Shown one piece after another: positions 34,943 through 44,158 of a stretch of 64,000 nt of DNA; positions within the stretch are counted from its first letter, which is position 1; each line of letters starts with the position of its first letter. Source of the stretch: Bacteroidales bacterium (GTDB lineage: Bacteria > Bacteroidota > Bacteroidia > Bacteroidales > UBA12170); NCBI GenBank assembly GCA_016744655.1, contig JADGDY010000007.1, positions 1 to 64,000 of the forward strand. Reading direction: 5' to 3'. The position numbers were made by a program, and so were the translations under genes. Under the pieces are notes generated by a model that saw only the letters and a list, made by a program, of their open reading frames with translations, had not been told where the DNA came from and did not search any database.

Positions 34943-36460
34943 ATGTCAGCAGTTAGAGTAAGATTTGCGCCAAGTCCAACAGGACCACTACATATTGGAG
35001 GAGTTAGAACCGCATTATATAATTATTTATTCGCCAGAAAAAATGGTGGGAAAATGATTTTAAGAATTGAAGATACCGACCAAACTCGTTTTGTGGAGGG
35101 TGCTGAAGATTACATCAAAGAATCTTTGAAATGGTGTGGTATTAATTTTGACGAAGGTGTTGATGGCAAAGGAGAATTTGGGCCATACAAGCAATCTGAG
35201 CGAAAAGAATTGTATGTGAAATATGCTCAAGAATTAATTGATAGTGGATGGGCTTATTATGCTTTTGATACTGCTGACGAATTAAACACTTTAAGAGAAG
35301 CTGCTGAAGCTGAGAAAAGTATTTTTACTTATAATGCCGTAACTCGTAAGGCTCTTAAAAACTCTTTAAACTTATCTGCTGAAGAAACTAAATCTCTATT
35401 AGAATCCTCAGAATACGTGATTCGTTTTAAAATGCCAGAAAACGATGAAGTTACATTCAACGATGCCATTAGAGGCGAAGTTACAGTAAATACTTCTCGT
35501 TTAGATGATAAAATTCTTTTCAAATCTGATGGAATGCCAACCTATCACTTAGCCAATATTGTGGATGACCATTTAATGGAAATTTCCCACGTGATTAGAG
35601 GAGAAGAATGGTTGCCTTCTGCGCCACTTCATGTGATGCTCTATAGAGCTTACAAATGGGAGGAGCCTATTTTTGCACATCTCCCTATTATCCTAAAACC
35701 AGTTGGAAAAGGTAAATTGAGTAAACGAGATGGTGATAAGATGGGATTCCCAGTATTCCCAATGAGCTGGAAAGATCCAAAAACAGACGAGGTTTTTGCA
35801 GGATATAAAGAAAATGGTTTCTTCCCTGATTCTTTCATCAACATGCTTGCCTTATTGGGTTGGAATCCTGGAACTGAGCAGGAAATCTTCTCAATGCATG
35901 AATTAATTGCTGCTTTTAGCTTAGAAAGAGTTGGGAAATCTGGAGCTAAATTCGACCCAGACAAAACCAATTGGTTTAATCAGCAATACATGAAAAACCA
36001 AGAGGATGTTCAATTACTAGAAGCATTTAGACCTATCTTAACAGAAAATGGAGTTGACAAGTATAGCGATGCCATGGCCATTGAAATTATTGGATTGGTA
36101 AAAGAACGTTGTGTATTTGTAAAAGACATTTGGGACCAAGCCTCTTATTTCTTCCAAACACCAACGGAGTACAATCCTAAGGTGGTAAAAAAACGTTGGA
36201 AAGAGAATACACCAAATATCATCACTGATATTAAAGGAATTCTAGAAAACACCAGTACTTGGGAAGCAGTTCCTATGCACGACTTGGTAGCAAAATATAT
36301 TGAGGAAAAAGAAATTGGATTTGGTGCTGTTATGAATGCCCTTCGTTTGGCCATTGTTGGGGATGGCAAAGGACCAGATTTATTTAAAATTATAGAACTA
36401 ATTGGAAAAGAAGAAGCCATTAAAAGGCTAACATTAGCTGTAGAAAATATCAAACGCTAA
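34943..36460 (+). CDS. gltX: Glutamate-tRNA ligase
   Basis: The HIGH motif appears as HIGG in APSPTGPLHIGGVRTALYN (residues 18-21), normal for GluRS. The KMSKS loop is KLSKR at 258-262. LRIEDTD, FKSDGMPTYHLANIVDDH and IRGEEWLPSAPLH are standard active-site phrases. The C-terminal anticodon-binding region is complete. Length 505 is typical of the class I bacterial enzyme. It supplies Glu-tRNA(Glu) and possibly, where GatCAB is used, Glu-tRNA(Gln). Confidence 0.97.
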   Translation: MSAVRVRFAPSPTGPLHIGGVRTALYNYLFARKNGGKMILRIEDTDQTRFVEGAEDYIKESLKWCGINFDEGVDGKGEFGPYKQSERKELYVKYAQELIDSGWAYYAFDTADELNTLREAAEAEKSIFTYNAVTRKALKNSLNLSAEETKSLLESSEYVIRFKMPENDEVTFNDAIRGEVTVNTSRLDDKILFKSDGMPTYHLANIVDDHLMEISHVIRGEEWLPSAPLHVMLYRAYKWEEPIFAHLPIILKPVGKGKLSKRDGDKMGFPVFPMSWKDPKTDEVFAGYKENGFFPDSFINMLALLGWNPGTEQEIFSMHELIAAFSLERVGKSGAKFDPDKTNWFNQQYMKNQEDVQLLEAFRPILTENGVDKYSDAMAIEIIGLVKERCVFVKDIWDQASYFFQTPTEYNPKVVKKRWKENTPNIITDIKGILENTSTWEAVPMHDLVAKYIEEKEIGFGAVMNALRLAIVGDGKGPDLFKIIELIGKEEAIKRLTLAVENIKR

Positions 36461-36488
36461 GAGCTTTCTTTTTCCATTAAAAATATTG

Positions 36489-36522
36489 AACAGGCTTTGA
36501 TTTAATCTTAGCCTGTTTTTTT
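36489..36522 (+). terminator. Rho-independent terminator of gltX
   Basis: AACAGGCT (36489-36496) pairs with AGCCTGTT (36510-36517), followed by a seven-T run from the end of the stem. It is 28 bases past the stop codon. Confidence 0.85.
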
Positions 36523-36556
36523 ATGCTGATTTTCTAGCGAGAATTTTAAATACAAT

Positions 36557-36721
36557 TCACACTTTTACCAAGATGATTTAGATGTAATATCACACTTTTT
36601 ACAACGTAAACAGGACCAAATATCACACTTTTACTAAGGTGTTTTACATGAAATATTACACTTTTAACAAGGTAAATCAAGCCAATTTTAACACTTTTGT
36701 CAAAAATCCAAAGTCAAAAAC
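36557..36721 (+). repeat. Five degenerate units at exact 33-bp spacing, core (T)CACACTTTTA
   Basis: The core begins at 36557, 36590, 36623, 36656 and 36689: TCACACTTTTACCAAG, TCACACTTTTTACAAC, TCACACTTTTACTAAG, TTACACTTTTAACAAG, TAACACTTTTGTCAAA. Units end in AAATA or similar and the middle varies. The spacing is invariant. The first two units read as open codons in one frame (SHFYQDDLDVI, SHFLQRKQDQI) but the third and later units have stops. It could be a remnant of a mobile-element end carrying multiple repeats, a decayed coding repeat, or a set of regulatory sites. Confidence 0.8.
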
Positions 36722-36814
36722 ACTTCATTCTGCAAATAAATACCAGAGAAACTATGTTTTAAGGCTCCCACTTTCTATCAAATTAAAGCATTAGCAAAAT
36801 TCACTCACAATAAA

Positions 36815-36822
36815 TACCTTTG
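36815..36822 (+). promoter_or_regulatory. -7 box for metG (TACCTTTG)
   Basis: Exact TAnnTTTG match ending 15 bases before ATG 36838. The predicted transcript start (about 36827) lies after the TTG at 36820, which excludes that TTG as the start codon. Confidence 0.6.
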
Positions 36823-36837
36823 CAAAAAATTACGATA

Positions 36838-38901
36838 ATGACACAAGTGCAGAATAAAGATTTTAAAAGATATACCATTACATCGGCATTACCTTATGCC
36901 AATGGCCCAATACATATAGGACACTTGGCAGGAGTTTATATTCCTTCCGATATTTATGCTCGTTATTTAAGAAGCACTGGCAATGATGTTTTATTCATTG
37001 GTGGCTCTGATGAACATGGCGTACCTATTACTATTAAAGCGAAAAAAGAAGGCATTACTCCACAAGATGTAGTGGACAAATACCACGGAATTATAAAACA
37101 AAGCTTTGAAGATTTAGGTGTTTCATTTGATGTTTATTCTCGTACTTCTGCACCCATTCATCATGAAACTGCTGCTGATTTCTTCAAGAAATTATATGAT
37201 AATGGAAAGTTTATTGAACAGACTTCTGAGCAATATTACGACCCTGAAGCCAATCAGTTTTTAGCCGATAGATATATTACAGGAACTTGTCCACACTGTA
37301 GCTACGAGAAAGCTTATGGTGACCAGTGTGAAAGCTGTGGAACTAGCTTAAGCGCTACCGACTTAATTAACCCAAAATCTGCCTTAACAGGAAATGTTCC
37401 TGAGCTAAAAGAAACCAAACATTGGTACCTTCCTCTAAACGAATATGAAGAATGGCTCAGCGAGTGGATTTTGAAAGGCCACAAAAAAGACTGGAGACCA
37501 ACAGTTTACGGTCAGGTAAAGAGTTGGATTGATCAAGGATTACAGCCAAGAGCCGTAACTAGAGATTTAGACTGGGGTGTAAAAGTTCCGGTGGAGGGTG
37601 CTGATGGAAAAGTACTCTATGTTTGGTTTGATGCGCCTATCGGATATATTTCGGCCAGTAGAGAGTGGGCTGAGAAAACGGGTAAAGATTGGAAGCCATA
37701 TTGGAAAGAAGACGATAGCAAATTGGTACACTTTATTGGAAAAGATAATATCGTATTCCACTGTATCATCTTCCCATCTATGCTAAAAGCAGAAGGTTCC
37801 TATATTGTACCTGAAAATGTTCCTGCCAACGAATTCTTAAATCTTGAAAACGACAAAATTTCCACCAGCAGAAACTGGGCAGTTTGGTTACACGAATATT
37901 TAGAAGATTTCCCTGGCAAACAAGATGTATTGCGTTATGTATTAACGGCCAATGCTCCTGAAACTAAAGATAATGATTTCACATGGAAAGATTTCCAAAC
38001 CAAGAATAACAGTGAGCTGGTAGCCATTTTCGGAAACTTTGTAAATCGTACTTTGGTACTCACTCAAAAGTATTTCAATGGTATAGTTCCTAGTCAACAT
38101 GAGCTTACAGAATTGGATGAAGCTACATTAACTGAAATGACTTCTTTTGCTGATAAAATTGGCGATAAGATTAAGGTTTACAAATTCCGTGAGGCCATTC
38201 AGGAACTAATGAACTTGGCTCGTTTAGGAAATAAATACCTTACAGAAACTGAGCCTTGGAAAGTATTCAAAACAGATCCTGTAAGAGTTGAAACTATATT
38301 GAACATTTCACTGCAAATTAGTGCTGCACTTGCCATTTTGAGTGAGCCTTTCCTTCCATTCACCTCTGTTAAATTGAGTGATTTATTATTACTTACTGAG
38401 AAAGAATGGGAAACAGCGAAAAACAAGAATTTAGTAGCTGCAGGACAAGAACTTCCAAAGCCAGAATTACTATTTGATAAAATAGAGAATGTCGATGTAG
38501 AAGCTCAAGTACAAAAACTATTAGATACTAAGAAGGCTAACGAAGCTGCTGAGAAAAAAGCCAATCCTGCAAAAGAAAACATTCAATTTGAAGATTTTGC
38601 TAAGATGGACATCAGAGTAGGGACTATTCTAGAAGCAGAGAAAGTTGCTAAAACTAAAAAGCTCCTCAAAATACTTGTAGATACTGGTATTGATAAAAGA
38701 ACAGTGGTAAGTGGTATTGCTGAATATCACAAACCAGAGGACATTATAGGAAAGCAAGTGAGTATATTGGTAAATTTAGCACCGAAGAAACTACGAGGCA
38801 TAGAATCACAAGGAATGATCCTTATGGCTGAAGATGCTGATGGAAGTTTGCAGTTTGTTGCTCCATCGAAGGAAATAAAACCCGGCAGCGAGATTAAATA
38901 A
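36838..38901 (+). CDS. metG: Methionine-tRNA ligase with C-terminal tRNA-binding domain
   Basis: HIGH is at residues 26-29 ([12 protein letters not shown]). The zinc-binding insert has [18 protein letters not shown]. The KMSKS loop is KISTS at 340-344, common in this group of MetRS. The last ~110 residues (from [16 protein letters not shown]) are an EMAP/Trbp111-like OB-fold that improves tRNA binding and dimerises. Length 687 is normal for this long form. Start chosen at ATG 36838 because of the promoter position. Confidence 0.97.
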   Translation: MTQVQNKDFKRYTITSALPYANGPIHIGHLAGVYIPSDIYARYLRSTGNDVLFIGGSDEHGVPITIKAKKEGITPQDVVDKYHGIIKQSFEDLGVSFDVYSRTSAPIHHETAADFFKKLYDNGKFIEQTSEQYYDPEANQFLADRYITGTCPHCSYEKAYGDQCESCGTSLSATDLINPKSALTGNVPELKETKHWYLPLNEYEEWLSEWILKGHKKDWRPTVYGQVKSWIDQGLQPRAVTRDLDWGVKVPVEGADGKVLYVWFDAPIGYISASREWAEKTGKDWKPYWKEDDSKLVHFIGKDNIVFHCIIFPSMLKAEGSYIVPENVPANEFLNLENDKISTSRNWAVWLHEYLEDFPGKQDVLRYVLTANAPETKDNDFTWKDFQTKNNSELVAIFGNFVNRTLVLTQKYFNGIVPSQHELTELDEATLTEMTSFADKIGDKIKVYKFREAIQELMNLARLGNKYLTETEPWKVFKTDPVRVETILNISLQISAALAILSEPFLPFTSVKLSDLLLLTEKEWETAKNKNLVAAGQELPKPELLFDKIENVDVEAQVQKLLDTKKANEAAEKKANPAKENIQFEDFAKMDIRVGTILEAEKVAKTKKLLKILVDTGIDKRTVVSGIAEYHKPEDIIGKQVSILVNLAPKKLRGIESQGMILMAEDADGSLQFVAPSKEIKPGSEIK

Positions 38902-38921
38902 ACCTTTGTTTAAAAAACTTT

Positions 38922-38956
38922 GAAAGGCTGAAATACATATTGTATTTTGGCCTTTC
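38922..38956 (+). terminator. Probable terminator of metG
   Basis: GAAAGGC-TG-AAATACA (38922-38937) pairs with TGTATTT-TG-GCCTTTC (38941-38956) around a three-base loop, with one two-base mismatch. The following sequence (TGCCATTTT) is only moderately T-rich. Confidence 0.5.
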
Positions 38957-39142
38957 TGCCATTTTACACTTTCGAATTTCTACATCAATTTCCCTACACA
39001 CATTCCAACAACAGAGGCAATCAACACACAATCCTATCGGTCAATCCCTTACAAAACAATGCCTCTTCACTTTTCGACTCAAAGGTTTCCTTTTTCCAAA
39101 AAATATGTATCTTGCGGTCAAATTCAAACAAAATCAAAACTA

Positions 39143-40825
39143 ATGATGAAGAAAAAATTACTCGTTTTTGTGGGCATTTTAATGTTCGCACAAATAGGTT
39201 TTTCAGGTGGTTTGGTACATAATACCAACCAAAGTACAGCTTGGACAAGAATGATGATGCGAAATGCCTCAACTGATTTAGACGCTGTATTCTATAACCC
39301 TGCTGGATTAATGAAAATTGGAGATGGTTTCCATTTCTCTATCAACAACCAATCTATTTGGCAAAATCAAACCATTGAGAACTCTTTCCAATATTTAAAC
39401 AACAACTCTTACGAAGGAACTATTACAGCTCCTGTTTTCCCTGGTATTTATGCTGCATGGAAAAAAGGGAAAATTGCTGTTTCTGTAGGATTTAATCCTG
39501 TAGGTGGTGGTGGTGGAGCTACTTTTGACAAAGGTGTTCCATTAATGGAAGTTCCTTTTTCTAGTTTAGTACCTGCTCTGTCTCCTCTTGGTGTGGATGG
39601 TTACAATATGGACATGTCATTCAAAGGAAGCTCAGTATACTATGGTATTCAAGCCGGTATTTCTTATGAAATCAATGAAAACGTTTCTGTTTTTGCAGGC
39701 GTACGTTATGTGATGGCAAAAAACACTTACGAAGGATATATAAAAGATGTTACTGTTGCAACTCCTACTGGAAATATTGCTCCTGATACATATGTACAGG
39801 GTGTTTCAGATCAAGCTGCAGGTGGGGCTGTTATGGCTAATGGTGCTGCTGAAGGTATGAAACCAATTATAGATGGTGGCGGCGGTGCATTTACACTTGC
39901 AGAATTAGAAGGTGCTGGTATGATTACTGCTGAACAAAGAGCTCAACTCGAAGGTGGCTTAACAGCTGCTGGAGTCCCACAAGATCAAGTTGATGCCATG
40001 AATGCTGAACAAATACAAGGCGCTTATTACCAAGCTGGAGCTGAACTAACAACTACTTCTCAAATACTAGCTGGACAAGCTGCTTACTTAGGCATTATAA
40101 CTGCTGACCAAGATGCAGATGTGGTTCAAAAAGGAAATGGAATCACACCAATTATTGGTGCTAATATTTCTTTAATGGAAGATAAGTTAAACTTCGGTTT
40201 AAAATATGAGTTCCAAACCAATATGGAATTAACCAATGAAGTTAAAGATAATAAAGGCTTTGTAATGGGATTTGAAGATGGTGAAAAAGTATATATGTTT
40301 AAAGATGGTGATAAAGTAAATGCTGATATTCCAGCTATGCTATCATTTGGTGCAGGTTATGAAATCATTGACCCATTAAGAGTTCAATTAGGTTTAATCT
40401 ATTATTTTGACAAAAATGCTGGTTGGGCTAAAGAAACTGTAATGAGTACAGATGCTAACGGAAATAGTATTTCAACAGAAATTGAATTAATCGACAAAAA
40501 CTTTGTTGAATATGGTTTAGGTATTGAATATGACATCACTGAGAAGTTCTTAGTGTCTGCAGGTGTATTATTAGCAAGAACTGGTGTTAAAGAAGAATAC
40601 CAAAGCAATTTAAGCTTTAGCCTTTCTACCAATACTATTGGCGGTGGAGTTGCTTATAAAATCAATGATAAATTTACTGCTCAGCTAGGTGGTTATTATG
40701 TAACTTATTTAGAGCAAACTTATGATAAAACATATGCTTTGGATGCTGAAAACACTGTAAATTATACAGAAATGTATGATAAGGAAACTTTCGGTGTGAG
40801 TATTGGTATCGATATTAGCCTATGA
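39143..40825 (+). CDS. OmpP1/FadL/TodX-family outer-membrane transporter
   Basis: The frame is open from 39059, but ATG 39143 gives a clean signal peptide (KKKLLVFVGILMFAQIGFSGG) and the mature N terminus GLVHNTNQSTAWTRMMMRNAS...DAVFYNPAGL, the conserved plug/hatch start of the family. C-terminal strands end in FGVSIGIDISL. FadL-like channels admit hydrophobic compounds. An unusual Ala/Gln/Gly-rich, probably helical segment (about residues 220-330, with ITAEQRAQLEGG and QVDAMNAEQIQG) interrupts the barrel. It ends at a strong terminator. No clear -7 box was found. Confidence 0.88.
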   Translation: MMKKKLLVFVGILMFAQIGFSGGLVHNTNQSTAWTRMMMRNASTDLDAVFYNPAGLMKIGDGFHFSINNQSIWQNQTIENSFQYLNNNSYEGTITAPVFPGIYAAWKKGKIAVSVGFNPVGGGGGATFDKGVPLMEVPFSSLVPALSPLGVDGYNMDMSFKGSSVYYGIQAGISYEINENVSVFAGVRYVMAKNTYEGYIKDVTVATPTGNIAPDTYVQGVSDQAAGGAVMANGAAEGMKPIIDGGGGAFTLAELEGAGMITAEQRAQLEGGLTAAGVPQDQVDAMNAEQIQGAYYQAGAELTTTSQILAGQAAYLGIITADQDADVVQKGNGITPIIGANISLMEDKLNFGLKYEFQTNMELTNEVKDNKGFVMGFEDGEKVYMFKDGDKVNADIPAMLSFGAGYEIIDPLRVQLGLIYYFDKNAGWAKETVMSTDANGNSISTEIELIDKNFVEYGLGIEYDITEKFLVSAGVLLARTGVKEEYQSNLSFSLSTNTIGGGVAYKINDKFTAQLGGYYVTYLEQTYDKTYALDAENTVNYTEMYDKETFGVSIGIDISL

Positions 40826-40929
40826 ACTAAAAGTGAGGAAGACAGACGCGGACCCAAATTAGGCGAAGACGCTTATAGATACCGCTAAAATCTTCAATAA
40901 AGTAAGGTTTACAAATTTCAATTATAGAA

Positions 40930-40963
40930 ACAAGCTAGTAATTATTTACTGGCTTGTTTTTTT
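40930..40963 (+). terminator. Rho-independent terminator of the OmpP1/FadL gene
   Basis: ACAAGCTAGTAA (40930-40941) pairs with TTACTGGCTTGT (40946-40957), one T-G wobble, four-base loop, followed by seven T. It lies about 105 bases past the stop codon, so the mRNA has a long 3' tail. Confidence 0.88.
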
Positions 40964-40974
40964 ATGAATATATC

Positions 40975-40982
40975 TATCTTTG
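40975..40982 (+). promoter_or_regulatory. -7 box for the TRIC-channel gene (TATCTTTG)
   Basis: Exact TAnnTTTG match directly after the preceding terminator and 62 bases before the ATG at 41045. Confidence 0.5.
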
Positions 40983-41044
40983 CCGCAAATGATAGTCATT
41001 ATGAAACAAATACATTGGAATTAAGTGTGTACTAAGATATTGAT

Positions 41045-41668
41045 ATGATTTGGGATTTTATACAAATATTAGATCTATTAGGAACCTTTGCTTTTGCAGT
41101 TTCTGGAGCCTTGTCAGCAGCAGAAAAGCGTTATGACTTTTTCGGAGTATCCTTTGTAGCATTTATTACTGCTCTCGGAGGAGGAACTGTTAGAGATTTG
41201 CTTTTGGGTATAGAGCCTGTTGGATGGATGCTTAACTATAGCTATTTAATTACTATTTTCTTGGCTGTGGTAATGACTTTCTTGCTCTACAAACATGTTC
41301 TTAAATGGCGTAAAGCCTTATTCCTATTCGATTCCATTGGCTTAGGTGTTTTTACAATAATCGGTATGGAGAAAGCTTTAATGATGGATGTTTCTTGGGT
41401 ATTCGCTATCATTATGGGAGTTATCTCTGCTGTTCTTGGTGGTGTAATTCGTGATACTTTTAATAATGATGTGCCGCTAATTCTAAGAAAAGAGATATAC
41501 GCTACAGCTTGCATGATAGGTGCTCTAGCTTTAGTGGGCCTTAATGCAATAGGAATGCCACAAGAAATAAGCCTTCCAATTACTATCAGCATGATTATCT
41601 TAATTCGAATAATTTCGGTAAAATATAAACTATCTTTGCCTTCAATAAATATCAATCCTACAAAATAG
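41045..41668 (+). CDS. Trimeric intracellular cation (TRIC) channel, YadS family
   Basis: Seven hydrophobic segments in two repeats fill 207 residues. Each half carries the conserved glycine-rich turn: ALGGGTVRDLLLG near 45-57 and VLGGVIRDTFNNDVP near 130-145. FAVSGALSAAEKRYDFFG is the typical start. Structurally characterised prokaryotic relatives are potassium-permeable trimeric channels. It is a single gene; a promoter for the next gene is inside its last codons. Confidence 0.9.
   Translation: MIWDFIQILDLLGTFAFAVSGALSAAEKRYDFFGVSFVAFITALGGGTVRDLLLGIEPVGWMLNYSYLITIFLAVVMTFLLYKHVLKWRKALFLFDSIGLGVFTIIGMEKALMMDVSWVFAIIMGVISAVLGGVIRDTFNNDVPLILRKEIYATACMIGALALVGLNAIGMPQEISLPITISMIILIRIISVKYKLSLPSININPTK
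41631..41638 (+). promoter_or_regulatory. -7 box for the phosphatase lipoprotein gene, inside the TRIC coding sequence (TATCTTTG)
   Basis: TATCTTTG is an exact match lying within the last 38 bases of the TRIC gene. It would start transcription near 41643, about 33 bases before ATG 41676. Because codons constrain this position, its presence may be accidental, though the spacing is good. Confidence 0.4.
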
Positions 41669-41675
41669 AAATCAA

Positions 41676-42476
41676 ATGAAAAAATTATTCCTAGTATTAT
41701 TAGTTCCTGTGATGGGAATGATGATGTTTTCTTGTAAATGTGAAACAAAAACAGAGGAGGTCAAAGATAATGATGCAATGCTCTATTCTACATTATACGT
41801 GCAAAGAGCAGCCGAATACAAAGCACTTTGTTACCAGGCTTATAATACAGCCCATTTGAGTTTAAATGAGAAAATTGAGAACTACGAGGGAGACAAGAAA
41901 TTAGCTGTTGTTGTAGATATTGACGAAACGGTATTAGACAATTCTCCGCATGCAGCTAGAAGTATTTTAGAAAACACATCTTACCCTAAGTATTGGGATG
42001 AATGGTGTAATCTGGCAGAAGCGAAAGCCGTTCCTGGCTCATTAGAGTTTTTAAAATATGCCGAAAGCAAAGGTGTGGAAACCTTCTATATCAGTAATAG
42101 AAAAGCTCACCTAACCGCTGTTACTTTAAAGAATTTACAATTAAGAGGATTTCCATTTGCAAATGAAGATCATATTCTATTACGTACATCTACAAGCGAT
42201 AAAGAAGAGAGAAGAAATAAAGTTAAAGAAACACATGATATCCTAATCTTTTGTGGCGACAACCTTGGCGATTTCAGCTCAACTTACGATGGACAATCAA
42301 CTAAGAAAAGAAACCTATTAGCATTTGAGCAAATGAACGAATTTGGCTCAACGTATATCGCTTTACCAAACCCAACCTATGGTGCTTGGTTAAGTGCAAT
42401 GACTAAAGAAGCTCCCAAGGGAGTCGATATGGATTCTCTTTATAAAGCCAAGCTGATTAACTTCGAATTAAAATAA
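41676..42476 (+). CDS. e(P4)-type 5'-nucleotidase / acid phosphatase, lipoprotein
   Basis: A lipobox-like MMMFSC follows a hydrophobic signal. The HAD-superfamily class C phosphatase motifs are VVVDIDETVLDNS (nucleophile and acid Asp near 86 and 88), FYISNRKA (motif II), and FCGDNLGDFSS (motif IV). The e(P4) family dephosphorylates NAD/nicotinamide mononucleotide and nucleoside monophosphates at the outer surface for uptake. At 266 residues it is normal length. Confidence 0.92.
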   Translation: MKKLFLVLLVPVMGMMMFSCKCETKTEEVKDNDAMLYSTLYVQRAAEYKALCYQAYNTAHLSLNEKIENYEGDKKLAVVVDIDETVLDNSPHAARSILENTSYPKYWDEWCNLAEAKAVPGSLEFLKYAESKGVETFYISNRKAHLTAVTLKNLQLRGFPFANEDHILLRTSTSDKEERRNKVKETHDILIFCGDNLGDFSSTYDGQSTKKRNLLAFEQMNEFGSTYIALPNPTYGAWLSAMTKEAPKGVDMDSLYKAKLINFELK

Positions 42477-42600
42477 TTCTTCTAAGAAACAACAATATTG
42501 AAAGCCTCTTCTCGTTTATAGATCAGTGGATTTGTAAATGACCGGCCGATTTTTTACATAATTTTCTTATCAAACAGAGCAACTAAAAAAACACCTTATT

Positions 42601-43434
42601 ATGAAAATGAAAATTATTTTAATGATCACTTTGATGATCTCAATTGTTACGTTCTATTCTTGCGAAAAGCAAGAGGATGTTACAGAAGATAACAAAGTGG
42701 TTTTAGAATCTGGTGAGAGTGATATTGTTGAAGATATTATTTGGAATGCCATTGATACAGACATAGAATATGCTGGAAATATTTTAGAATCGAATGGTTT
42801 TAAATCGGTTACCGATACTTGTCCAATGATCATTGTAGAATATCCAGATAGTGTATTTTACCCAAGAACCATTACAATAGATTATGGTGATAATTATTGT
42901 GAAACCTATTTTGGAATAATGAAAAAGGGTAAGTTAGTGATTGAAGTAAATGCACCTATTCATTATCCTGGCTCAATACGCAGAATTAGCTTTGAAGATT
43001 TCCATATCAATGAACATAAAATTGAAGGAGTAAAAACATTAACCAATATGGGTTTTAACGATGCTGGAAACCTAAATTTTGATGCAATCCTAACAGGAGG
43101 GAAAATAGTTTTCCCAGATGGAAGAGAAGCTACAAGAGAGAGCAATCACAACCGAGAATGGACTAAAGGAATAGAGAACCCAACTTATTGGTGGGACAAT
43201 GAATGGTTACTAACAGGAGGTTCTACAGGTAGTCATAGAGATGGAAAAACCTATGTGAACACCATAACAGAACCTATTTTGGTAAAAGCGATGTGTCATT
43301 TTGCAGTATCTGGAACTATGGAGCTGCTTATCCAAAATCAGTTCTTATTGGTATTAGATTTTGGCGATGGAGAATGCGACCGAATTGCAACCCTTACTTT
43401 TGGAGATATGATTTGGGAAATAGAATTGGATTAG
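42601..43434 (+). CDS. Hypothetical lipoprotein
   Basis: A signal peptide with lipobox (VTFYSC, Cys near 21) is followed by an acidic linker and a beta-rich body. Pairs of strands include FYPRTITIDYGDNYCE and GKLVIEVNAPIHYPGSIRRI, with a closing FGDGECDRIATLTFGDMIWEIEL. Two cysteines recur in similar contexts (DNYCE and DGECD). No family was recognised. It has its own strong terminator. Confidence 0.65.
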   Translation: MKMKIILMITLMISIVTFYSCEKQEDVTEDNKVVLESGESDIVEDIIWNAIDTDIEYAGNILESNGFKSVTDTCPMIIVEYPDSVFYPRTITIDYGDNYCETYFGIMKKGKLVIEVNAPIHYPGSIRRISFEDFHINEHKIEGVKTLTNMGFNDAGNLNFDAILTGGKIVFPDGREATRESNHNREWTKGIENPTYWWDNEWLLTGGSTGSHRDGKTYVNTITEPILVKAMCHFAVSGTMELLIQNQFLLVLDFGDGECDRIATLTFGDMIWEIELD

Positions 43435-43456
43435 CCCAATTAGAAAATATATTTAC

Positions 43457-43490
43457 AAGCTTCAGAAAGATTTTTCTGAAGCTTTTTTTT
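43457..43490 (+). terminator. Rho-independent terminator of the lipoprotein gene
   Basis: AAGCTTCAGAAA (43457-43468) pairs perfectly with TTTCTGAAGCTT (43473-43484) around a four-base loop, then T8. It also separates the convergent 5-formyl-THF cyclo-ligase gene. Confidence 0.92.
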
Positions 43491-43501
43491 GTGAAAATAT
43501 T

Positions 43502-44041
43502 TCACGCAATTACTGTGTCCATTTGCACATCAAGCTCGTCAAATGGAACCTCCTCAAATACTTGAAATGAAAAGCAGATTCCCATTTTAAAAGCTTTGCT
43601 GGTTCGTAGAAGCTTATCATAATAAGCCTTTCCTCTTCCCATTCTATTGTTGTTCTTATCGAAGGCAACTCCTGGAACCAAGATCATATCTAGTTGCTCT
43701 GGATTCTCAAAGGTTGGTCCATTTGGTTCTGGAATACCAAAATTCTCTCCAGCCACTAACTCGTCAACTCCTTTAAACTCTTTCAACTCTAAAGAATCAC
43801 CATTTACAACCGGTAGTATGAACCGCTTTTTCTCAGCCCACTTGATCACAAAATCATGGGTGAATACCTCATCCTCCATCGACCAGTAAGCCATGATAAT
43901 AGAAGAGGATTGAAATTCAACAGACTCCTCTATTTTTTTAAGGATAAGCAAACTCATTTCTTTCTTTTGCTCGAGTGAATATTGGCTTTTCAGCTCTTTT
44001 ACATTCCTTCTTAAAGCTTTCTTTTGTTGAAAAACATCCAT
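43502..44041 (-). CDS. 5-formyltetrahydrofolate cyclo-ligase
   Basis: The start at ATG 44041 is preferred over 44116, because the extra 25 codons fall in an intergenic stretch of short repeats. The 179-residue enzyme starts MDVFQQKKALRRNVKELK, carries YWSMEDEV, LILVPGVAFD-like MILVPGVAFDKNNNRMGRGKAYYDKLL (ATP-binding), and FQVFEEVPFDELD...DTVIA at the end. It converts 5-formyl-THF to 5,10-methenyl-THF with ATP. It follows sppA on the same strand but probably has a terminator between. Confidence 0.9.
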   Translation of the reverse strand: MDVFQQKKALRRNVKELKSQYSLEQKKEMSLLILKKIEESVEFQSSSIIMAYWSMEDEVFTHDFVIKWAEKKRFILPVVNGDSLELKEFKGVDELVAGENFGIPEPNGPTFENPEQLDMILVPGVAFDKNNNRMGRGKAYYDKLLRTSKAFKMGICFSFQVFEEVPFDELDVQMDTVIA

Positions 44042-44100
44042 GGGTAAAAGTTTGATTGTTTGAAGTTCAAAGCACGAAGCTTGAAGTTCGAGCTTGAAGT

Positions 44101-44136
44101 AAAAAAGCTCTCCCAAAGTGAATCAGGAAAGCTTTT
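44101..44136 (-). terminator. Probable terminator of sppA
   Basis: Read on the minus strand, AAAAGCTTTCC pairs with GGAGAGCTTTT (one wobble) with a 12-base loop and ends in a U-rich run (complement of A6 at 44101-44106). It is 23 bases past the sppA stop. Confidence 0.6.
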
Positions 44137-44158
44137 ATATATTGTTATAGAAAAGTAT

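Larger units (their letters stand above)
36461..36837. other. 377-bp intergenic region between gltX and metG
   Basis: It contains the gltX terminator (36489-36522), five units of a 33-bp repeat (36557-36721) and the metG -7 box (36815-36822). No gene is evident. Confidence 0.7.

Noticed and set aside
36557-36721. 33-bp spaced units as a CRISPR array
   Set aside because: Only a ten-base core is shared, units are degenerate and continuous with no constant repeat plus unique spacer, and no cas gene is present.
36820-36837. TTG at 36820 as the metG start
   Set aside because: It lies inside or before the -7 box (36815-36822) and its predicted transcript start, and the N terminus from ATG 36838 fits the family.
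39059-39142. ATG 39059 as the FadL start
   Set aside because: The extra 28 residues precede a clean signal peptide and look like non-coding sequence.
40826-40929. GC-richer 3' segment after the FadL gene as a small RNA
   Set aside because: I found no convincing stable fold or promoter before it; it is just an mRNA tail before the terminator.
44042-44116. ATG 44116 as the cyclo-ligase start
   Set aside because: The added residues fall in short repeats and the sppA terminator; family N termini begin at about the residue encoded from 44041.
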